Positions 34,162 to 42,826 of a stretch of DNA of 54,466 bases are shown in pieces. The position numbers were made by a program, and so were the translations under genes. Source of the DNA: SYIM01 sp041182885 (GTDB lineage Bacteria > Pseudomonadota > Gammaproteobacteria > Burkholderiales > Burkholderiaceae_E); contig JBMSQB010000022.1 in NCBI GenBank assembly GCA_049423065.1, positions 1 through 54,466 on the forward strand, written 5' to 3'. Under the pieces are notes generated by a model that made no database searches, was not told where the DNA came from, and was given only the letters and a program-made list of their open reading frames with translations. Position 1 is the stretch's first letter, and each line of letters starts with the position of its first letter.

Positions 34162-35010
34162 TCAGGCGCGAACCCCCTCGATTGCGCGCATGTGCCGGAC
34201 GAACACCTGGGCGATCTCGTCTTCGTAGATCTCCCATTCGGGATACGGGATCAACGGGATGTCCTGATCGGTGACCGGGAGCGAGTGCAGCGTGGCGCCC
34301 GGAATTCGCGCAGCCGCCAGCGCGCCGTTCGCCGATGCGTGGGTGAGGTCATTACCGGGAATCACCACGGTGGGCACCCGGATCGAGCCCAGTTCCTCAT
34401 CGGTGACGCCCATCACGGGCAACCGGGTGCCGGCAATGAACATTTCCTGCCACCGGCTCATGACCGCGATGTAGTCCTCGGCCTGCATCGACATGAGTCG
34501 CTCCCGCATAGGGGGGTTGGCGGCAATTCTTTCCTGATATTGCGGATGCGCGCAGACGGCTGCCATGCCGCCCTCGCGCGCCGCCTTGATGAACTGCCCG
34601 TAGTACATGTCGGGGAGCCGCCCCGCTGCGAAGGCGCCGCCAGTAACCCGCATGAGCAGCAACCCGCGGACCCTGTCTGGGTAACGCAGATAAAAGCGCA
34701 TGGCGGTGCGTGCGCCGGCGGACGATCCGCCGATGAAAGCGGGGGTTGCCCCGAGCGTTTCAAGGAGCGCATGCAGGTCATCAAGCCACAGCGTTTCCTC
34801 GGGCACATCGCCTTCAATCACGATATCGGTGGCGCCGGTATTGCGCCGGTCGTGCAGCACGACCCGATAGCCCTGCGCGGCAAGCCGCCGCGCGAGCGGC
34901 ACGAATTCGTCGTAACCGCGACGGCCGCCGGTAATGAGCGCAACCCATGCGCCCGACTCACCGACGATTTCATAACGCATGCGGATTCCGCGGATTTGTG
35001 CAAAGGGCAT
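34162..35010 (-). CDS. alpha/beta hydrolase lacking an obvious catalytic histidine
   Basis: This 282-residue protein has the alpha/beta hydrolase core: VALITGGRRGYDEFVPLARR, YRVVLHDRRNTGATDIVIEG, the nucleophile elbow FIGGSSAGARTAMRFYLRYP and VPTVVIPGNDLTHASANGAL with the acid residue. The position that normally carries the catalytic His in GH-x-P reads VTDQDIPLIPYPEWE, with no His. The gene is either a specialised subfamily or not a classical triad hydrolase. ATG 35010 is chosen since the longer frame upstream is low-complexity and overlaps the promoter region of the divergent cupin gene. Confidence 0.75.
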   Translation of the reverse strand: MPFAQIRGIRMRYEIVGESGAWVALITGGRRGYDEFVPLARRLAAQGYRVVLHDRRNTGATDIVIEGDVPEETLWLDDLHALLETLGATPAFIGGSSAGARTAMRFYLRYPDRVRGLLLMRVTGGAFAAGRLPDMYYGQFIKAAREGGMAAVCAHPQYQERIAANPPMRERLMSMQAEDYIAVMSRWQEMFIAGTRLPVMGVTDEELGSIRVPTVVIPGNDLTHASANGALAAARIPGATLHSLPVTDQDIPLIPYPEWEIYEDEIAQVFVRHMRAIEGVRA

Positions 35011-35159
35011 GATGGTGGTGACCTTTCCGGAATAAGCCGTGAACTGATTGACCAAGGTTGCCGAGGCGCTCTCAGCGTAGCAGGATATCGGTTTCCAAAC
35101 CGCAGCGGGCCCGTGTCGGGCTCCAAGCGAATCGCCTGCAGCACCCACCGGAGTTCACC

Positions 35160-35654
35160 ATGCAAGACCCCAACGTTCCCAGTATCCGTCGCGTCGTCAC
35201 CGGCCACGACGACCAGGGCAAGGCCATCGTCATGATCGATGAGGTCTGCCAGCACTTCCGCCAGGGGCGCGGCAACGCCTTCGTCTGCAACATCTGGACC
35301 ACCGATACCGTACCCGCCAACAACGACGGTGATCGCGATGGCGGAAAGCGCGAGGGCAAGTTCACGATGATCGAAAACGGCAGCGTGTTCCGCATTCTCG
35401 ACTTCCGCCCCGGGGTCGAGGCGCGCATGCACCGGACCGATTCCATCGATTACCTGGTGGTGATGAAAGGCGAAATCCACATGGAGCTCGACGATGGCGT
35501 CGAGGTTCACCTGAAGGCGGGCGATGTGATGGTGCAGCGCGGCACCATCCACAACTGGATCAATCGCGGGACCGAAACCTGTGTCATCGCGGTGATCCTG
35601 ATCCATGCGAAGCCGGTGGAAGCCGGCGGGCAGGTGCTGAACGCAGTGGGTTAG
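35160..35654 (+). CDS. cupin-domain protein, second copy
   Basis: This 164-residue single-cupin protein resembles the one at 10813-11355. Shared landmarks are the opening RRVVTGHDDQGKAIVM, the metal box RMHRTDSIDYLVVMKGEIHM and AGDVMVQRGTIHNWINRG. GGAG about seven bases before ATG 35160 supports the start. It is divergent from the alpha/beta hydrolase, with 149 bases between. Function unknown. The repeated pairing with Bug proteins in this window suggests a shared catabolic theme. Confidence 0.82.
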   Translation: MQDPNVPSIRRVVTGHDDQGKAIVMIDEVCQHFRQGRGNAFVCNIWTTDTVPANNDGDRDGGKREGKFTMIENGSVFRILDFRPGVEARMHRTDSIDYLVVMKGEIHMELDDGVEVHLKAGDVMVQRGTIHNWINRGTETCVIAVILIHAKPVEAGGQVLNAVG

Positions 35655-35732
35655 AGGCCGCGACGCAGCCGCAGGCGGGCAGATGTTCGAGGGCGCGGGC
35701 GGCCGGACAGGATCCGTCGCCCGCCAGCCCCG

Positions 35733-36728
35733 TCAGCGAGGCTTGAAGCCAATGTCCTTGATCACCTTGCCCCACAACTGCTCGTCGCGCTCAAGCGCCT
35801 GGGTGAGAAACGCGGGCGCTTCGGTATGGATGTCGAGCCCCATCTTGCGCATCCGCTCGCGCACATCGGGCTGGGTCAGTGCCCAGTTCACTTCGCGATT
35901 GAGCACCGATACGATTTCGGGCGGCAGGCCGGCAGGTCCGATGATGCCGAACCAGCCACCCGAGGTGAAGCCCGGCAGCGTTTCGGCGATGGTGGGTACG
36001 TTGGGGTAGTCGGGTGAGCGCTGCGCGCGGGCGATGCCAAGCAGCCTCACCTTGTTGGCATCGGCGAGCGGCTGCACCGCTATGAATGAACCCAGCGACG
36101 CGTTGATCTCGCCGCCTATCATCTGGGTGAACACATCGCTCATGCCGCGATGCGGCACATGGATGTACTCGAAGCCCGCGAGCAGGCGGAACTGCTCGGT
36201 GGCAAAGTGCAGGAACGCGCCCTCGCCGTTGGTGCCGAAGGTGAGTTTGCCGGGGTTGGCGCGGGCGTAGTCGATCACGTCCTTGACCGACTTGAACGGT
36301 GTCTGGTTCGAGACGACCAGCGCGAGAAAATTGGAGGCCATCATGGCGATGGGCGTGAAATCGGTGCGCGCGTTGTAGGCTACCTTGGCATACGAAAGCG
36401 GCACGATCACCATGTTGCCGCCCTGGCCGCAGCCCAGCGTGTAGCCGTCGGGCGCGCCTTGTTTGACCAGGACCAGCCCGAGCTGACCGGCCCCGCCAGG
36501 CCGGTTGTCGACCACGACCGCCTGACCCAGTCGCTCGGTCAACTTGGGCGCGACCAGCCGCGAGAGCAGGTCGCAGCTGTCACCCGCGCCGGCAGGGACG
36601 ATGATGCGGATGGGCTTGTTGGGGTAGGCGGCCTGGGCGCTGGCCGTCGAGGGCCCAGTCGACAGCGCCACAGCGGCGGTGGTGCCGAGCAATGCCGCCA
36701 TGAGAGTCTTGAAACGGGATCGGATCAT
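35733..36728 (-). CDS. Bug/TctC-family substrate-binding protein
   Basis: This 331-residue periplasmic Bug protein has a Sec-type signal (FKTLMAALLGTTAAVALSTG, cleavage near ASAQAAYP). Family marks are YPNKPIRIIVPAGAGDSCDL, VVVDNRPGGAGQLGLVLV, APDGYTLGCGQGG, FEYIHVPHRGMSDVFTQMIG and FTSGGWFGIIGPAGLPPE. AGGAGA lies six bases before ATG 36728. It is convergent with the cupin gene and divergent from the luciferase-like oxidoreductase. The ligand is unknown. Confidence 0.88.
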   Translation of the reverse strand: MIRSRFKTLMAALLGTTAAVALSTGPSTASAQAAYPNKPIRIIVPAGAGDSCDLLSRLVAPKLTERLGQAVVVDNRPGGAGQLGLVLVKQGAPDGYTLGCGQGGNMVIVPLSYAKVAYNARTDFTPIAMMASNFLALVVSNQTPFKSVKDVIDYARANPGKLTFGTNGEGAFLHFATEQFRLLAGFEYIHVPHRGMSDVFTQMIGGEINASLGSFIAVQPLADANKVRLLGIARAQRSPDYPNVPTIAETLPGFTSGGWFGIIGPAGLPPEIVSVLNREVNWALTQPDVRERMRKMGLDIHTEAPAFLTQALERDEQLWGKVIKDIGFKPR

Positions 36729-36888
36729 GAATGTCTCCTGGTTCGCACCGACATGTCCGGGACCGTCCCGACTGCCGGCATCATTTGCGCCTGAAAGCCG
36801 ACGCTCCCGGCAAGGATAGCAGCGCTTCTGCGCGTAACCGGTTTATAGTCGGCCGGACACGGAAATTACCCTTCTGGAGGACAGCGCC

Positions 36889-38022
36889 ATGCGTCTTGGC
36901 TACTTCACCATGCCCCTGCACCCCCTCGAGCGAGACCCCACCGTCACGCTTCAGGAAGACCGGCAGGCGATCATCCTAGCCGACCAGCTGGGGTTCCATG
37001 ACGCGTTCGTGGGCGAGCACCTCACTGACCTCGCCGAGAACGTCACCAACAGTTTTATCTTTCTTGCCACGCTGATTGGTGAAACGAAGCAGATCCGGCT
37101 GGGTTCGGGTACGTCCAACCTGTCCCACACGCATCCCACGCTGGTGGCCGCGCATGCCGCCATGTTCGATCACCTCTCGAAGGGCCGGTTCATCTTCGGT
37201 GTGAGCCCCGGCGCGCTCGCCTCGGATGCGGAGGCGCTCGGCATTCTCGACCAGGATCGCAACCGGATCTTTGCTGAAGCGATCGATGTGATCCTTGCGA
37301 TCTGGGAGCGCGACCCGCCCTACGACATCGATTTCCCCGACAACCGTTTCAAGGTTTCCACCCGCAAGACCCGTGTGCCAGAGATCGGCCGCGGGGTGAT
37401 GATGAAGCCCTACCAGAAGCCCCGGCCCGAAATTGTGGGCACGGTGGTGGCGCCGGCCTCCAAGGGTGTGGTGCTCATGGGCAAGCGCGACTTTCATCCC
37501 ATGTCGGCCAACTTCCTGCTCTCGCATTGGCTCGCCAGCCACTGGGCCAACTACGCCGAAGGCAAGGCATCGGCAGGCGTTGCCGCCAACCCCGAAGACT
37601 GGCGCGTTGCGCGCACCATTTTTGTGGCCGAGGACGCAGCCACGGCGCGTGCCTACGGCAAGGACGATTCACGTAGCCCCTACCGCTACTATTACCGGCA
37701 GATGCTCACCAAGATGATGCTCTCCAAGCGCCATGTCATCTTCAAGCGGCACGCCGACGAAGACGACAGCGCGCTCACGCTTGATCGATTGCTGGACGAT
37801 CTGGTGCTCTGCGGCACGGTCGATCAGGTGGTCGACCAGATCCTCGCGCTGCGCGAAGAGGCGGGGGATTTCGGCGAGATCGTTTATGCGGGCATGGATC
37901 AGGTCGATCCCGCGCTCTCGCGCCGTTCCATGGAGCTGATGGCGCAGGAAGTCATGCCGCGCGTCAACTCCGCGATCGCGCGGAGCCAGCGTCGAACCGA
38001 ACCGATTCGAAACGTCGCCTGA
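36889..38022 (+). CDS. LLM-class flavin-dependent oxidoreductase, second copy
   Basis: This 377-residue luciferase-like monooxygenase opens with MRLGYFTMPLHPLERDPTVT and carries GFHDAFVGEHLTDLAENVTN, IRLGSGTSNLSHTHPTLVAA and KGRFIFGVSPGALASDAEAL, the flavin-pocket segments of the family. GGAGG eight bases before ATG 36889 sets the start. It differs from the copy at 166-1335 by a long middle insertion (RFKVSTRKTRVPEIGRGVMM) like that seen in limonene/alkanal-type monooxygenases. It stands alone in its transcription unit. Confidence 0.87.
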   Translation: MRLGYFTMPLHPLERDPTVTLQEDRQAIILADQLGFHDAFVGEHLTDLAENVTNSFIFLATLIGETKQIRLGSGTSNLSHTHPTLVAAHAAMFDHLSKGRFIFGVSPGALASDAEALGILDQDRNRIFAEAIDVILAIWERDPPYDIDFPDNRFKVSTRKTRVPEIGRGVMMKPYQKPRPEIVGTVVAPASKGVVLMGKRDFHPMSANFLLSHWLASHWANYAEGKASAGVAANPEDWRVARTIFVAEDAATARAYGKDDSRSPYRYYYRQMLTKMMLSKRHVIFKRHADEDDSALTLDRLLDDLVLCGTVDQVVDQILALREEAGDFGEIVYAGMDQVDPALSRRSMELMAQEVMPRVNSAIARSQRRTEPIRNVA

Positions 38023-38127
38023 GCGCGAGCCACCCCTCTGGTCGATTGATGGTCCTTGACTCATCCGGAAAACCCTGTTGAAAGTGTCCTCAAACGCGAG
38101 CGGTGTGGTTGATACTGTGGCCGGGGG

Positions 38128-38838
38128 GTGATTGTGGACAAGCATTTTTCTACTCAGTTTGATGCTGAACTCAGCACGGTGTCCTCGCGCGTGCTCGAGA
38201 TGGGTGGGCTCGTCGAGAGTCAGGTCATCAAGGCGGTGGCCGCCATGACGGCTTTCGATGGTGAAGCCGCTGCCGAGGTTCTCCGGGAAGAGCAGCGCGT
38301 GAACCGGTTCGAGGTTGAAATCGACCGCGAGCTTTCCGGCATCATCGCCCTGCGACAGCCGACCGCGCGTGATCTCAGGCTGCTCATCTCGATCAGCCGC
38401 ATCATTGCCAACCTCGAGCGGGTGGGTGACGAGGCGGCGCGAACCGCGCGTGTGGTTCAGCGTCTGCTCGACGTGGGGCTCGCCACGCGGCTGCGGCTCC
38501 CCGTGAACGACCTCCAGTTCGAAGCGGAAATGGCGGTTGATCTCCTGAGAAAGGCGCTCGATGCCTTTGCGCGTCTGGACCCCCTGGGAGCGCTCGAGGT
38601 GATCAAGCAGGATCGTCAGATCGACAACGAATTCGAAGGACTGCTTCGAAAGCTCATCACCTACATGATGGAAGATCCCCGCACCATCAGCGCCTGTATT
38701 GACCTGGTGTTTGTGGCCAAGGCAGTCGAGCGGATTGGCGACCATGCCAAGAATCTTGCCGAGGCAGTGATCTACGTGGTCAAGGGGACCGACGTTCGTC
38801 ATTCGCCGATGACGGATGTGGAAAGCGCGGTCGGTTGA
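38128..38838 (+). CDS. phoU: PhoU-like phosphate signalling protein
   Basis: This 236-residue protein has the two-repeat PhoU helical-bundle fold. Each repeat carries the metal-binding E/D-rich motif: RIIANLERVGDEAARTARVV in the first and VFVAKAVERIGDHAKNLAEA in the second. The N-terminus HFSTQFDAELSTVSSRVLEM is close to canonical PhoU. Canonical PhoU restrains the PhoR/PhoB system and Pst phosphate importer, but pst, phoB and phoR are not in this window. The start is GTG 38128, with GTG 38134 equally possible given the G-run just upstream. Gene symbol assigned by family resemblance. Confidence 0.88.
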   Translation: MIVDKHFSTQFDAELSTVSSRVLEMGGLVESQVIKAVAAMTAFDGEAAAEVLREEQRVNRFEVEIDRELSGIIALRQPTARDLRLLISISRIIANLERVGDEAARTARVVQRLLDVGLATRLRLPVNDLQFEAEMAVDLLRKALDAFARLDPLGALEVIKQDRQIDNEFEGLLRKLITYMMEDPRTISACIDLVFVAKAVERIGDHAKNLAEAVIYVVKGTDVRHSPMTDVESAVG

Positions 38839-38843
38839 CCGTC

Positions 38844-38890
38844 GGCCAGCCTGGCCCAACTTTTCCAGCCCGTTCCTGCCCCGGGGCAGG
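38844..38890. terminator. possible terminator and palindrome after phoU
   Basis: GGCCAG-C-CTGGCC at 38844-38856 can fold as a short stem followed by CAACTTTT, a weak terminator pattern for phoU. A perfect gapless palindrome, CCTGCCCCGGGGCAGG, lies at 38875-38890. It may be a further hairpin or a protein site. Neither has a long T-tract. Confidence 0.35.
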
Positions 38891-38925
38891 CCAGCGCGCA
38901 GCGCTGAACCCTGACTGACTGACTG

Positions 38926-38974
38926 TTGACAGCATTTCAGGGCGTGTGAGACACTTTTTGAAAGCGCTTTCAAA
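38926..38974 (+). promoter_or_regulatory. promoter and LacI-type operator of the beta-glucan locus
   Basis: TTGACA at 38926-38931 and GACACT at 38950-38955, 18 bases apart, make a plausible promoter. Immediately downstream, 38957-38974 is a perfect 18-base palindrome, TTTGAAAGCGCTTTCAAA, of the central-CG type bound by LacI-family repressors. It would cover the start of transcription. Close copies occur at 44909 and 50577. A LacI-family gene lies at 43827. Confidence 0.75.
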
Positions 38975-39019
38975 GACGCGCTGGATTCCTCTAAAACCAT
39001 TCGATCCCGGAGACACCGC

Positions 39020-40450
39020 ATGCGCTTTGCCCGCCGCGCCGCCCTCATGCTCGGCTTCGTGCTGCCCTTTGGCAGCCAGGCTGAAACGTTTCAGGACACC
39101 AAGGGCAACACCTGGGAAATCTCGGGTTTCGTGAAGGTTGAGGCCACGCGCGCATCCGAGACTCCACGACAGATTTCCCCCAACGATTCGCTCTACAAGT
39201 ACGACCAGCGGAACGCCTTCGTTCCCGTGCCTAGCAACCCCACGCTCGGCAGTCGCGCGTCTTCTCTTGCGCTCCAGCAACTCGCTCTGGGCTACAGCCA
39301 TGAAACCGAGGGTGCAGTCACCTTCGAAGCGCGCGCAAGCTATCGCTGGCGGTCGACCGCTGACCTTGGCGAATGGTTTTCCGCCTCCGATGTCAGCTAC
39401 CGCAGTGGCAAGGGCCTCGCCAACCGCGACTGGTTCGAGAAGTTTGTTGGGGTCTCCCGCCCCGATCTGGGTTTTGTGCGCTACGGCACGCAGTTGTCTC
39501 GCACCTGGGCGCGTTCTGATTCCTTCAGCTATCCGATTGGCCTTGCCAACCAGTGGGCAGGTACCGGCGCGGGCTTCAGCGTCATGCCCGAGGCGTTGCG
39601 CCTCACCAGCAAGCCTTTTGAGGACGGCATCGGCAAGCTCACTTTCGAACTCAGTCTGGGGCGTGACCGCCTCAACACTGAGCTGGTTCAGCAGAACCGC
39701 GTGACCCAATCGAACATTGCGTACCAACCGGGTGCGACAGAGCCGCGCCTCGTGGAGTTGTTCCTGCAATATTCCCGCGAGCGGCATCTGATCGAATTCA
39801 CGCTGCAGAACGTGACCGGCGCGCGCCAGAGTTCATTCGGCAAGGCGCCGCTGGTGGGATGGATTGGCGATCCGGACGCGATGTCGGTGGGGGGCACGTG
39901 GCTGCCCAGGCGCGCGGGCAAACCTGGGCAAAGCGCTGCCATTCTCCAGGGCAATTACTGGCCCAACCCGCAGAACATGCTCACGTATGGCGCGCGTCAC
40001 AACCGCTGGACCGGATCGGCGGCGAGCTGCGCCTACGACAGCGTCCAGAAGCTTTGCCTGTTTGGTCTCGACCCGGGCTTCAACTATGGCGACCTCAATT
40101 CCGACTACACCGGCTACCGAGCCTCCAATTACGACCTGATGCTGGGCTGGAGCCACTACCGCGGTCTGTACACCTACACCGCGGGTGGCGTCTACTACGG
40201 GCGCGCATCGAGCGCCAACCCGATCGAGTGGGGGCAGAGCAACACGGCCCTGAGTCTCAACCTCGGCATCTACCGGAAGCTGCCGGAGCTGCATAAAGGG
40301 GCGAGCGTCTACGGCGGCATCGGCTGGTCGCGCGTGGGCCGCCTCGGTCCGGCGCCGGTCAGCATGCCCGACAACCTGTTCCTGGGCTTCAATTCGCACT
40401 ATGACCGGAGCGGTTCTGCCGCCACGGTCGGCTTCAACCTCGTTTTCTGA
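39020..40450 (+). CDS. outer-membrane beta-barrel protein of the glucan locus
   Basis: This 476-residue exported protein has a Sec signal (RRAALMLGFVLPFGSQAE, cleavage near residue 21). Its remainder is rich in alternating polar and aromatic strands (WEISGFVKVEATRAS; YDLMLGWSHYRGLYTYTAGG; GASVYGGIGWSRVG). It ends in TVGFNLVF with the terminal Phe typical of Omp85-inserted barrels. I do not recognise its exact family. By position, first in a beta-1,3-glucan operon and just after the operator, it is probably the porin that admits glucan oligomers. CGGAGA six bases before ATG 39020. Confidence 0.75.
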   Translation: MRFARRAALMLGFVLPFGSQAETFQDTKGNTWEISGFVKVEATRASETPRQISPNDSLYKYDQRNAFVPVPSNPTLGSRASSLALQQLALGYSHETEGAVTFEARASYRWRSTADLGEWFSASDVSYRSGKGLANRDWFEKFVGVSRPDLGFVRYGTQLSRTWARSDSFSYPIGLANQWAGTGAGFSVMPEALRLTSKPFEDGIGKLTFELSLGRDRLNTELVQQNRVTQSNIAYQPGATEPRLVELFLQYSRERHLIEFTLQNVTGARQSSFGKAPLVGWIGDPDAMSVGGTWLPRRAGKPGQSAAILQGNYWPNPQNMLTYGARHNRWTGSAASCAYDSVQKLCLFGLDPGFNYGDLNSDYTGYRASNYDLMLGWSHYRGLYTYTAGGVYYGRASSANPIEWGQSNTALSLNLGIYRKLPELHKGASVYGGIGWSRVGRLGPAPVSMPDNLFLGFNSHYDRSGSAATVGFNLVF

Positions 40451-40459
40451 GCCGTACCC

Positions 40460-42826
40460 ATGAAAAGCGTTGGCCAGCCGGCAGGTCGCTCCGCGCGGTG
40501 CCGATTGATGGGTATCGCCGTGGCCGCACTGCTGAGCTGCACAGGCTTGACGGGGCTGGCACTGGCGCAGCCCGCGCAAGACCTGCGGGTGGGCGAGGGC
40601 GTGCTGTTTGCCGAGCCTCCTTCGGGGTTTGGCAGCATCCGGCCCAAGCCGGCGACCTATCGCAGCGGGGCCATGCTGGCGCGCGCGGTCCCCACCAACC
40701 AATGGTATTCGTCGGTCATGTACGAGCGCTGGTCCGACGTGCTGCACGCGCATCCGCTGTCGTTTCGTGCGTCGCAGGCAGGGTTGGAGGTCAGTCTCCC
40801 GGTCCGTCGACACGTCCCGGTCGAGGGCAAGCAGCCCGAAATCCAGTATCCCCATGAGCCGGCGGTCACAATCGGTGCAAGCGCTTTCACGCCCGAGGAT
40901 GCGCGCCTTCACGATGCGGGGGATTGGCATATCCAGATCCGGATGGCGGGCGGCGCTCGGCACCTGGACGCCACCATCCTGCACGGCGGGGTGTATGCCT
41001 ATTTCTCGTTGTCTGATGGCGCGGCACGTATCCGGTTGGCGGCCGACGCACGGCTGCTTTCGCCTGCGACAGCCCCGTCGACGACCTCGGATCTGGTCAT
41101 CCGGTTCGAGCACCGCGGGCGGCAGTGGGCGGTTTTCGCACCAGCCGGTTCCACAGTGGCGGCGACCGCAGGGCAGGACCTGACGGTTGAATTGCCGGCG
41201 GACAGGCGGGTGCTGTCGGTTGCGGCCTTGCCCGACGCTGATCCAGCCACACTGGACCGGTTCACCCGTCACGCGTTTGCCTTTGTCGAGTCCACCCAGG
41301 TCAGCTGGCAGTTTGAAGAAGCCTCGGGAAAGCTGCTGACCCGCTACGCGCTCAAGACCCGTGCAGTGAGCGGCTCGGAGACGGTCCCGCTGATTTCGCT
41401 CTACCCGCATCAGAGCCGCTATTTGTCAGGGGAGCGAACCAGCGCGCCAGTGTTCGATGCCATTCGTGGGCCCATGCCTGTGCTTGCGGCCGCCTCGTTC
41501 AGCACCGAGATGCAATGGCGCGGCATTCTTCCCGCCTGGCCCATGCTGGGGGGAGCCGAAGAGCGGGATCGGATCCGAAGTCTCCTGAGCGGCGACGTAC
41601 GCCGTGCGCCCGCGATGTTCGGCCGTATGGGACAAGGCACCTACTGGACCGGCAAGACCCTGGCTGCGCTTGCCCATCTGATGGCGATTGCCGGCGAAGC
41701 CGGCGAGGACGAGGCGGCGCGCACCCTCGAGACACTGGTCCGGCGCCGCTTTTCCCAGTGGTTTACCGGCGCGGGTCCGAGATTCGTGCTTGATCGGGGT
41801 ACGGGTTCGGTGCTTGGCTACCCGGAGGAATTCGGCAGCGTCGCGGCCATGAATGACCACCATTTTCACTACGGCTACTGGCTGATGGCCGCGGTGCAGC
41901 TCGCGCGGCGCGATGCGGCCTGGGCTTTACCCGGTGCCGCAGGCGGCATGGTGGGGCGGCTGATTGCCGACATCGCCACGGCAGAGCGTGGCCGCGCTGA
42001 TTTTCCCTTTCTGCGCAACTTTGATCCCTATGCCGGGCACTCCTGGGCTGGCGGCGACGGAATCTATTTCGGGCATGGCAACAATCAGGAGTCTTCCTCC
42101 GAGGCCGTCAATGCCTGGGCGGCGCTGGTGCTCTGGGGCGAACTCACCGGCGATCGCGCCCTCCGTGATCTGGGCATCTACCTCTACCTTCACGAGGCAG
42201 CAGCCGTGCTGCAATACTGGCTCGATGTCGAGGGCACGCTGCTGGACAAGGGCTTCGACAAGCCGCTCGCGAGCATGGTGTTTGGCGGCAAATATGCCTA
42301 CAGCACCTGGTGGACCGAAGAGCCGCGTCAGATCCAGGGAATCAACCTTCTGCCCATTACGCCCGCCTCGACCTATCTGGCGCTGCCGCGCTCCTACATG
42401 GACCGCTATTTTTCGGGGCTTGAGCGCGCGCGAAAAAGCTACGATTCGCGCGGTCAGAGTGATGGCACGCCAGCCGACATCTGGCAAGACGTGTTTGCGT
42501 CGTTTCTGGCGCTTGCCGATCCGGCCGCAGGCATGAAGCGCTGGAATCCGCGCGGCTCGGTCGAACTGGGCGAGACCCGCACCCGCACCTTTCACTGGCT
42601 GAGCACGCTGCAGGCAGCAGGCCGGATCGACCGTAGCGTGACCGCCGATTCCGCGCTCTACACGGTGTTCGTTCATGAAAACGGCGATCGAACCTATGTC
42701 GCTTATCAGCCGGCGGGTCGGAGCGCGCGAACCATCCGCTTCAGCGACGGCATGGCCTTGCAGGCCGAGCCGGGGCGGCTTTCGCATGCCGTGCGCGCGT
42801 CGGGCGCGGGGACGGTCAAGCGGTGA
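40460..42826 (+). CDS. GH81 endo-beta-1,3-glucanase
   Basis: This 788-residue secreted glucanase (hydrophobic signal near residues 17-36, GIAVAALLSCTGLTGLALAQ) cuts beta-1,3-glucans such as laminarin by inversion. GH81 marks are PTNQWYSSVMYERWSDVLHA in the N-terminal beta-sandwich, MNDHHFHYGYWLMAA with Asp466 and His470, and FGHGNNQESSSEAVNAW with Glu544 and Glu548, the conserved acidic pair of the catalytic alpha-barrel. TWWTEEPRQIQGINLLPITP is also conserved. Length is within the family range. It lies nine bases after the barrel gene, and the ROK kinase start overlaps its stop (GTGA). Confidence 0.92.
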   Translation: MKSVGQPAGRSARCRLMGIAVAALLSCTGLTGLALAQPAQDLRVGEGVLFAEPPSGFGSIRPKPATYRSGAMLARAVPTNQWYSSVMYERWSDVLHAHPLSFRASQAGLEVSLPVRRHVPVEGKQPEIQYPHEPAVTIGASAFTPEDARLHDAGDWHIQIRMAGGARHLDATILHGGVYAYFSLSDGAARIRLAADARLLSPATAPSTTSDLVIRFEHRGRQWAVFAPAGSTVAATAGQDLTVELPADRRVLSVAALPDADPATLDRFTRHAFAFVESTQVSWQFEEASGKLLTRYALKTRAVSGSETVPLISLYPHQSRYLSGERTSAPVFDAIRGPMPVLAAASFSTEMQWRGILPAWPMLGGAEERDRIRSLLSGDVRRAPAMFGRMGQGTYWTGKTLAALAHLMAIAGEAGEDEAARTLETLVRRRFSQWFTGAGPRFVLDRGTGSVLGYPEEFGSVAAMNDHHFHYGYWLMAAVQLARRDAAWALPGAAGGMVGRLIADIATAERGRADFPFLRNFDPYAGHSWAGGDGIYFGHGNNQESSSEAVNAWAALVLWGELTGDRALRDLGIYLYLHEAAAVLQYWLDVEGTLLDKGFDKPLASMVFGGKYAYSTWWTEEPRQIQGINLLPITPASTYLALPRSYMDRYFSGLERARKSYDSRGQSDGTPADIWQDVFASFLALADPAAGMKRWNPRGSVELGETRTRTFHWLSTLQAAGRIDRSVTADSALYTVFVHENGDRTYVAYQPAGRSARTIRFSDGMALQAEPGRLSHAVRASGAGTVKR

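Noticed and set aside
38912..38925. TGAC tandem repeat before the glucan promoter
   Set aside because: Only about three and a half copies. It is too short to call a functional repeat, though it lies next to the -35 box.
39833..41410. Long minus-strand open frame opposite the barrel and GH81 genes
   Set aside because: It spans the junction of two real plus-strand genes and has Arg/Gln/Gly-biased sequence typical of a shadow frame.
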